Below are positions 49,001-58,000 of a stretch of 64,000 nt of DNA, one piece after another. The stretch is from Microcebus murinus. Lineage: Eukaryota > Chordata > Mammalia > Primates > Cheirogaleidae. The DNA is taken from contig NC_134107.1 in assembly GCF_040939455.1 (NCBI RefSeq), positions 17,981,537-18,045,536 on the forward strand. The letters are read 5' to 3'. The position numbers and the translations under genes are program-made. Within the stretch, counting starts at the first letter, position 1, and every line of letters starts with the position of its first letter. The notes under the pieces were generated by a model, which did not search any database, was not told the origin of the DNA, and saw nothing but the letters and a program-made list of their open reading frames with translations.

Positions 49001-52000
49001 CATCTCCCTCCTTCCCTGCTCACCACACAGAGTGAGGAGATGCTGGTTAAAAAAGGCCTATTTGCTTTTCCATTTCCCTTTGAAGATTTCTACTGTAGTG
49101 AGTCTGAAACAAGACATGCTGCTTTTCTCAGTAACAATAAGACATGGCAGTTTTCTGTGAGAGAATTGCAGTCAGCCTTCTGGCCTGACAAGTGCTCGCT
49201 TAAAGGAAACAGGATGGTAAGGAATGTGCCTCTGGGAGACTCACCCATGGTGAAGTACAGGTGCTGCTTTTCATAGTTGATGTATTTGATTTTCTTCTTG
49301 CCATACTGAATGGAGAGAGGAAAAAAAAAGATAAAATACGAGAAAACACTTCTGCTCATTACCCTCAAGGTTGTGTGTGTGTGTGAATGTGTGTGTCAGT
49401 GTGTGTATCTTCGTGTCTAAAATCTCTATAGAAAGAGCCATCTTTATTTAGTTTTTGTTAGCTGTCAAACCTGAGTCATTAAAACAATCAAAATCGAAAT
49501 CAGAGTGAAGCTTGTGGTATCTTTTTGCTTTAATTAAATGTGAGCAATTCTCGCACAAATTGATTGTGAGGATTGTGCTCATTTGATTATGGGGGTTGTG
49601 ATCATTTTTTTTTAATTCAGTGGAAATCACTTTGAAATTTTTCCTCATTATGCAAAGTGGAATAGTGACTGAGAAGTAATATCTCTAGTGAGATTTTCTA
49701 CCTCTTCTTCAACTGTGTGAATTAGGATCCTGTTTGTAACTCAGACTCCATTTTCTTTCATTCATCCAACAGATACCAAATGGTCATATGATAAAAGATA
49801 TAGGCATGAGACTCTCTCATCAGTCTCATCTTTCTTCTTTTGCATTCTCATCATGAATCTCACACTATGGTTTACTATTTTAAGGCATGCTGCTAATATT
49901 TATAATATTTAGTCTATATTATACACAATTATATATTACATATTATCACATAATTTCTATATTACACTCACTATTGAGAATTTGATTCATTTTTCTAGGA
50001 GTCCCCTTAGTTTATCTGGCTGTGCTTAGGGCAGAAAGATAGCAAGTGCTTTGAGAAGAGATACATTTCCTTGCTTATCTCTATAGCTAGTTTGTTTCAG
50101 GAAGACTCCCTCTAAAATACTTGGTAATTTAAGTAGTCTTAACATGGTGGTTTTAAGTTGAAGTTGAAAGAATCAATAACTGAGAAATTCTGAAGATGAG
50201 TTTTCTCCTCCATTTTCTGTTGTTTAAGATTCTTAAATTAGAGCTGCTATCTCTAGTTGTGTTAAGAGGTATTTAGGCTGTGGTTTATTGTAAATTTACC
50301 AAAATGGATATGAATTAAATATAACAGTGTGGTCTCTTTTAACTGGACTGGAAGTAGTTGTTATAACTAGATATTTTATTATTATTATTATTATTATTAT
50401 TTTGAGACAGAGTCTCACTCTGTTGCCCCCCTAGAGTGCCATGGCCTCAGCCTAGCTCACAGCAACCTCAAACTCCTGGGCTCAAGAAATCTTTCTGCTT
50501 CATTCTCCCAAGAAGCTGGGACTACAGGCATGTGCCACTATGCCCAGCTAATTTTTTCTATATATTTTCAGTTGGCCAATTAATTTATTTCTATTTTTAG
50601 TAGAGACAGATTGTCACTCTTATTCAGGCTGGTTTTGAACTCCTGACCTCGAGCAATCCACCCGCCTCAGCCTCCCAGAGTGCTAAGATTATAGGCGTGA
50701 GCCACCATGCCTGGCTATAACTAGATATTTATATATTTGTGATCTAGTGCTTATAGAAAGTACTGTCCTGTCTTCTCTTGGTGAACATTTCTCCATATCC
50801 TCATTAAACTCTGGACAGTCACTGCCAAACTCACTCTTCTAGATCCACTATCTATCCCTGGCTTTTGTTGCCTCAGAGGTAATGATAGGCACTGGACAGG
50901 GACCCACTGTCACTAGGGCGACTCAAACAGAGTTATGTGGGTTCTTTAACAGGAAGTTGGACCAGATGACCTTTAAAGACACAAGTCATGATTCCAAATC
51001 TGCAGCCTCAGGTTCAGTTATTTCAATTGTGTATTTTGGACCTAAAAGAAGGAATAATACTCCCAGATGATCTGTGAAACCAGACCTTTCATCTTAATCT
51101 TTCCAAGGAAAGGCCAAAGGTCAGCCTCTGTAGGAACCACTTCCAGGAACATTTCTCAGGTGTCTGGGATTTCTAAGTGTACCTGGACAGGTTGCAAATC
51201 TCCAAGCAGAAAAAGCGGAGCCATGTTGACATCTGGGTCTTTGGGGCAGACATTTGTTTTTACATGATGTTGGAAGTGCGCGTAATTCCACCACTTTCCT
51301 GACAGGCCCTAAGGGGAAGAGAGGGCTTGTTAGCTGAAAAAACTCTCTCCTGAAATACCCTTCACTGTCAGAGTTTTCTGAATCCACCCTCAAATTCAAA
51401 ATAAGATATTTGAGATTCTTGATCTTTTTGCCCACTGCTGGGTCACAGAATGACTCATTGGACAGAGGCTTTCATAGCTTATGAAGAAATAATTTCCACA
51501 TCTAGAAGCATAAAGTCAGGCTAAAACAACTTCTGATAAGGACAATCATAAAAGCCTGTTGAAATAAAACATTTTCCCATCCTTCTCTTCTTTGATCATT
51601 ATTTCCTCCTGCCAAAAAACAACTGAATATAGATGGGGCAGACAGTATTATTGCTATTTTGCATATAGAGAAATCCCAGCCCCAAGACTTTAATTAGTTC
51701 TGAAGAAAAAAATGGCCCCAGGTTTCCTATTTCAATGAATATTTCAAAGAATGGATCTGGAGTTATCTCTTTGTGGGGTTAGGCTCAGATCATTGCATGT
51801 TCCGGCTTCAATGCCTTCATATCAAAATGAATGAGAATAAAAATATTTTAGCTGATGCCAAGCTTGAATCACCTCTGATTAGCTTGTTTGTGATTCTGTC
51901 TCTCATTGAAAGTCTTAAAGTTTTAATAAAGCAAAGGATTTGGAGGCACTACATAAACTACATGTATAAATACTGCTCTGTGGTTTGAGCAAATCACCCA

Positions 52001-55000
52001 TGCTCTGTGAGGCTCAACTTCATCTCCAGTACACACAGAAAAAGCACATTTACCTCCATGGGTTGCTTGGGCACACATGAGATGTTATATATGAAACGCT
52101 GGCACGCTGAGATATTCATTTTACCTTCTTCACATTAATAATTTACAGAACAATAAACAGTAGTAGTAGTTTGTGATTGCATATTTGACAGTTCTTAGTA
52201 ACCGGTCTATATTTTACTCTGCACTGTCTAACGTAATATCCATTAGCCACATCTGGCTATTGAGCACTTGAAATGTGGGCAGTAAAATTAAGATGGGCTG
52301 TCAGTATAAAAAATATACTGGAATTTGAAGGCTAAGAAAAAAGGAATGTGAAATATCTCAATTTTTATTTTGATCACATGTTGTAATGATAATATTTTGA
52401 ATATTTGTGCTATAATAATTACCTTTTAAATGTGGCTCTTAGAATATTTAAAATGCATATATCATCTTTACGTGACTTGCTTTGTATTTTTCTTGTAGTT
52501 TACTGGCCTAGACCCTATAGATCTATGGCAGAATGCGTGCCTAAATTTGAAATTTTGTGAGCATTAGTACTGCCTTTCCATCACCTTCTTTGCAGAGTCC
52601 TCTCTTAGCAACTCCTTTTAAAAGCCATTTCCCATTTTCTCATTCTGCTCATGAGTCATCAGGGTTATATTCACTTCAACTAGTGCAAAATTGCTTCTCC
52701 AGACACAATTTCTATAAAAGGAGTCCTGTACAAATTTGGAGCAATAGGATAGAGTGATTTTTAAAAGTGCCCCCAAGGGCGGGGATGATCTAAAATATTC
52801 CACACACTGGCACCAAACCAACTGCCAGTTACTCTGGGATATGTGAGTGTTGCCTTTACCCTGACTAATCAGAACAGAATAGGGAAAATGGGAAGGAGCA
52901 TTACCTGAAAAGCACAATGACATAATAAAAGCTTCCACTTTTATTCTATGCTAAGTGTTTCTGAGTGTATCCAGAAAGACCTTATCTATCTAACACTGGT
53001 GGATAAAGGGTGGAATATGTGCCTACAGGAATTTTCTTGTAAAGTGAAGCTTATCACATAAAAATGACAATTTGTTATTCATTCTAATGATTTTGAGTGA
53101 CAGACATGTCTCTAATACACACCGAATTCCAAATCAGAGCTCTTTAATATACTTAAGCTTCACTCTGTGTAAGATGAGAACAGTTGCTAGTATCTTGCAA
53201 CTCAACGATATTGTGACGTATCTTCCTCACACCATCACTGTTAAACAGGTGTCTTCATGTTTCTTGGTCCTCATTTTAGTTATAGAAGATTGTTTCTACT
53301 ATTAGTAGCAGCCAACCATTATTAAGCATTTCCCATAGCCAGGCACTGTGGTGAGCATGACACACGGGTATTGTATGTAATTCTGACAATGTCCCTATCA
53401 GGTCCCTGAGCTCATTTTGTAGTTGAAGAAACTGAAGTTCAAAGACATTAAGTAACTTGTTCGAGGTCACCCAGCTGTTGAGTGGCTGAGCTCCCACAGA
53501 AGGCAGGTCTGCTGTTAAAGCAGCAGTTCTCCATCCTGCCTGCAGGTTAGACGGTCCTTGGGGAGATTTCAAAACTATGCTGATTCCAGGCCCCACCACA
53601 GCTAAATTTGATCAAAATATCTAGAGATGGTGCCCAGGCATCAGGGTTTTTCTTTTTCTTCCTTTTTTAAATTTCTTCAGGTGACATAAAATCGTAACCA
53701 AAAATGAGAAGCAATGCTGTAGACTCTGCACTATTTAATATTGTGATAGGAATGCTTCCACTCACCAGCTTGCAGCCATTGGTTTAAATAGTTAACCCCT
53801 TTGAACATCAACCGCAGCTGAAAAACAGGGGTGTTATAATCCCCACCTCATGAGAATCACAGGAGACAACAGCCCGATGGGGCTAGTTCTGAACCTGGCA
53901 AGTGGCAGGCTGTCATCTGACATGGGTCCTATCTGCCTTTCCCCACCATTTGCTGGCAGTGCTCATGGCCTGACCCCTGCATGCCCTTGACCATTTTGTA
54001 GGGGACACTTTCCAGCCACTGCAGGTGGGGGAGCCAGACACCCAGACAGATATACACGTGTGAAACTGCTGTTGTAAGGAAGAAGAAATGGGCTCTGTTA
54101 GAATGCAAGGCTTAGTTAGTGGAAGGCTCTGGCCTCTCTTCTGGGCCAGAGGACAGAGTCACCAAATCCTAGAAAGTTCTAGAAAAGCAGAAATCTAGTT
54201 TAACCCCTAATATTACAGATGGGAACTTTGAGGGCCAGAGATAGAAGAATGTGATTAACTCAGGATCACACAGTGAGCATTGTCAGAGCCTTGGGCTGAC
54301 AGCTGCTCTGGGAGAAGTCACATTTGCTCATTTACACACTCACTCACTCATTTATTCATTCATCAATGCTTATTGAAGGCCTACTATGTGCCAGGCACTC
54401 TCCTAGGTGCTGTGTGGTCGTGGTGAACAGAACAGTGTACTTGCTTCCTGGAGCTTCTTAGCTTATACCAGGGGAAGTGGACCAGCTGTCTGGGTGGTGC
54501 AACCCTCATCTCTGGAGCAGAGCCTCCTGTCTTTCCCTGTCTACTCTTTCTCTTTCTCTTCACGTGTGTCTGTTCTCCTGCATCTTTTTCTTTATTTCTT
54601 CACAGCCCCACTCTTCAAAGACTAGTTAAATTTGCTGGATTCCCCTAACTTCACAGCAATAAATGTTCAAATCTCTGCTAAGAATATTACCACTCATGAT
54701 TTTACAGTGAACATCTCCATTTCTAAAGGCACAAACTTTTTTTTTGCAAGATGGTTCCTTAGGGCAGTGAGGTGCCAGGGAATGGGGCAAGTAGTCTATC
54801 ATAAAAAGTAGGTTTTTCTCATAAAATTTTAAAATTCTTATTTTAGCACAAATTTTATAACACTGCATTACATATTAGTATATATATTATCTACACTATT
54901 AGTACATTTACATTTATTTGTGGGGTATCATAAACATTTCTTACTGATATGAGTGCACAGTCAAACAAACATGGAAGTCAGTGACAGAAGAAATGATATT

Positions 55001-58000
55001 CAAGAATCCCCAATCTACTCCCTGACATCCAATACCTTGAGATGGCACATCACAAAATTTTGCAACACATGGTTCCACTTGGATTTCTTAAATATGAAAT
55101 TGTGCCCTGCATCATGCTGCAAAAATAGACACTGTGCCTAGGAGAGACAAAGTTGTTAGAGATGACAGGAACTCAAAAAGAAATCAACAAATAAGCCCAT
55201 AGTAGATTCATGAGCCCATTTGAGAATACTTGGTGATATCACCTGAAATCAAGCCAAGTTTTTATTTTCCACCCTGGCCTGCTTTTCTAACCACTGTGCT
55301 TTAGTCCAAGTGGTTCTTTCAGCCTTGAATACTCCCCTTCCCACTGTCAAAATCGTCCAGGATGGTCTGGAAAGACTGTGGACTTTGGAGTCAGACAGAT
55401 TTGTACTCTAAACTGTTCTTTACCAGTGTTGAGCTTTATGACTTTGTGCAAGTTACTTGGTAGCTCTGAGCATCAGTTATTCATCTGGTAAACAGAGCTA
55501 GTAATACCTGACTCGTGGGATGTTATGCAAATTACATAGATGCAAAGTGCTCAGCTCTTGCTAAGCGCCAAACAGCTATTGGATTATTTCCTTGTTTCCA
55601 AAAGACACTTTTTAAAGATATAAAGCAATATGACTTTTCATTAAAAATATTAACATGCAAAATTCTATAATTTGATAACACATTGCTGTTTATTCTCTAG
55701 ACAATCTTCTCCACTTGTTCAAATGAGAATTAAATATTCCTTTCTACTCCAACAGCACACACTGTTCCTCTCGTTGGCATTAATACCATCCTGTCATGCA
55801 GTATGTTTACCTGTTTGAGTGATTCTCTGCTCTACCAGGTGACTCCTTTCTCAGGGGCATGAAGCTTGTTAATTTCCCTTCGTATCCACAACACAGTGTT
55901 GCAGCCACAGAAGGCCATGTTCAGAGATCCACACTTGATTCCAAAAGGATTTATCAATTACCCTGCTAAGTACCAGCTGCTGTTTATCATTTACAGAGGG
56001 ACTTACATATTCTTATTCTCATAAGATACAGTCTCTGCTCTTGGAGAATTAATGGTCTGATGCATTGATAAATGTTGGTTCCTTAATTAATGAAAGATAA
56101 TGTTGAGTGTTACATGGCCAAGGACAAACTTTCAGTTACTGAAATTGTGAGAATAAAATGAAACAACCATTAGCAACTGTCATTAATTAAAAATTTACCA
56201 TAAGCCCTCCACTGAGCTAGATATCATACACGTATGTTTAGTCCTCAGAATAATTTCATATTCATTTTTATCCCCGTTTTACAGATGAGAGTACTTGTGC
56301 CCAGTGACATTTTGTAACTTGCTGCTTAGTGCCTGAAAGTGATGAGGATCTGGCCAAGAAGCCTCAGACAGCAGCTGACACCGATGGAAAGAGAGAAGAC
56401 GAAGATAGAAGCCATCCTGTGAGGACACTGCCTGGGCTTAGGATATCTGCTCACCTGGGAAATTGTGAGCAGAAAGGCAATGAATATTGTAACACACCAG
56501 CCACTGCCAAACTGATACACTGTTAGCCAAGCCAGGAATTCCAAAATCAAGATGTGGGCTAAGTGGAGGAAGAACCACGCCCGGTTGACATCGAACATCT
56601 TCATATCCTCTACTGTCTTCCGCAATTCTTGGAAATCTTTCACCAACTCAGACTGTGAAATAAGTAAAGAAAATAATTAGTTCATTCAGGGAAAAGGGAA
56701 TACAAATTTATATCATTAATATTATATTTTGTTCATTTATGATAAATTTATTTTGTCAGTAGAATTTTTTTTTTACTTTTTTTATTTTTTCAGCATATTA
56801 GGAGGTACAAATGTTTAGGTTACATGTATTGACTTTGTCTCACCCAAGTCAGAGCTTCAAGACATCCATTCCCAGGTGAATCTTAAGCAGAATTTTATTA
56901 ATATTAATAAATTTAATTTGCCCTAATTAAAAACAACAAACAATAAATCAGTGAACAAAACTTTCAAAATAACGTTCTGAAAATTTTCTTTTCTGGAGAG
57001 GAGAAAGATGATTAGTGACTTGCAAACTGTCCTCAAATTGCGATGGAACTCAGAATTAGTTTTCTGCAGAGGAGGAGGAAGGGGAGAAAGGCTCGGTACA
57101 CGGATACAGAAGCCTAAGAGTTGCCTTTTAATCCATCAGCATTGTTTTAGGTATTGATTATGCTCTGGTTTTGCTTTGGGGAACTTGGTCATTTATATGA
57201 TTCTGCGTTACCATAGTTACTGGTAGAGTTTACAAAGTGCTGTGCAAGTCAAGTGTTTAATGTGTAAAAAGGGCTCTTTCATAGAAAATGATGAACAAAG
57301 AATAATATAGTTCAGTTAGAGTAGCTATAAGGAGGATTTTCTGAGAGCTGCTCAGTAAATCTTTCAAAACAAGACAGCATCCCGGTGGCATTAGTGTGTA
57401 TCTACTGGTAAGAGTGGTTCTGTGTAAGTACACTGTGTGCATGTGCATGTGTGTACGTTCATATGCAGTATTAGCATTGGTTTATCAGCCTACAATGCCA
57501 TACTTTGGAGTGTGAAAATTGGGAAGAAATAGCTGTTGGCTTATTAAGTATAATGGGTTTCAAACCAAGACAGTCGAGAAAGTGACCAGGGTATAAGAAA
57601 GACAGTAGGTTGTACAGATATAAGAAAGGAGATAAATTAGAAATAAAAAGAGCTATGAAATCAATTTTAGATGTCAAAAATACCATTTGAAAATTCACTT
57701 ATTAAACTATTAATTTATTTTATTTTTAATGGCAGGGTCTTGCTCTAACTCCCAGTCTGTAGTGCAGTGGCATGATAGTAGCTCACTGAAGCCTTGAAGT
57801 GATCCTCTTTCCTTAGCCTCCAAAAATGCTGGGATGATAGGCATACACTATCACACCCGGCCTGATGCAACTTTTCAAGCACACGATGCAGGACAAAAGT
57901 CTGGATAGATTCATCGCCCAAGCCCCCATCCTCCTTGCAATTCTTGTGTCCATGGATCATTTCAATAATTTTCTAAAATTAATTAGTCATATCTAGGCTG

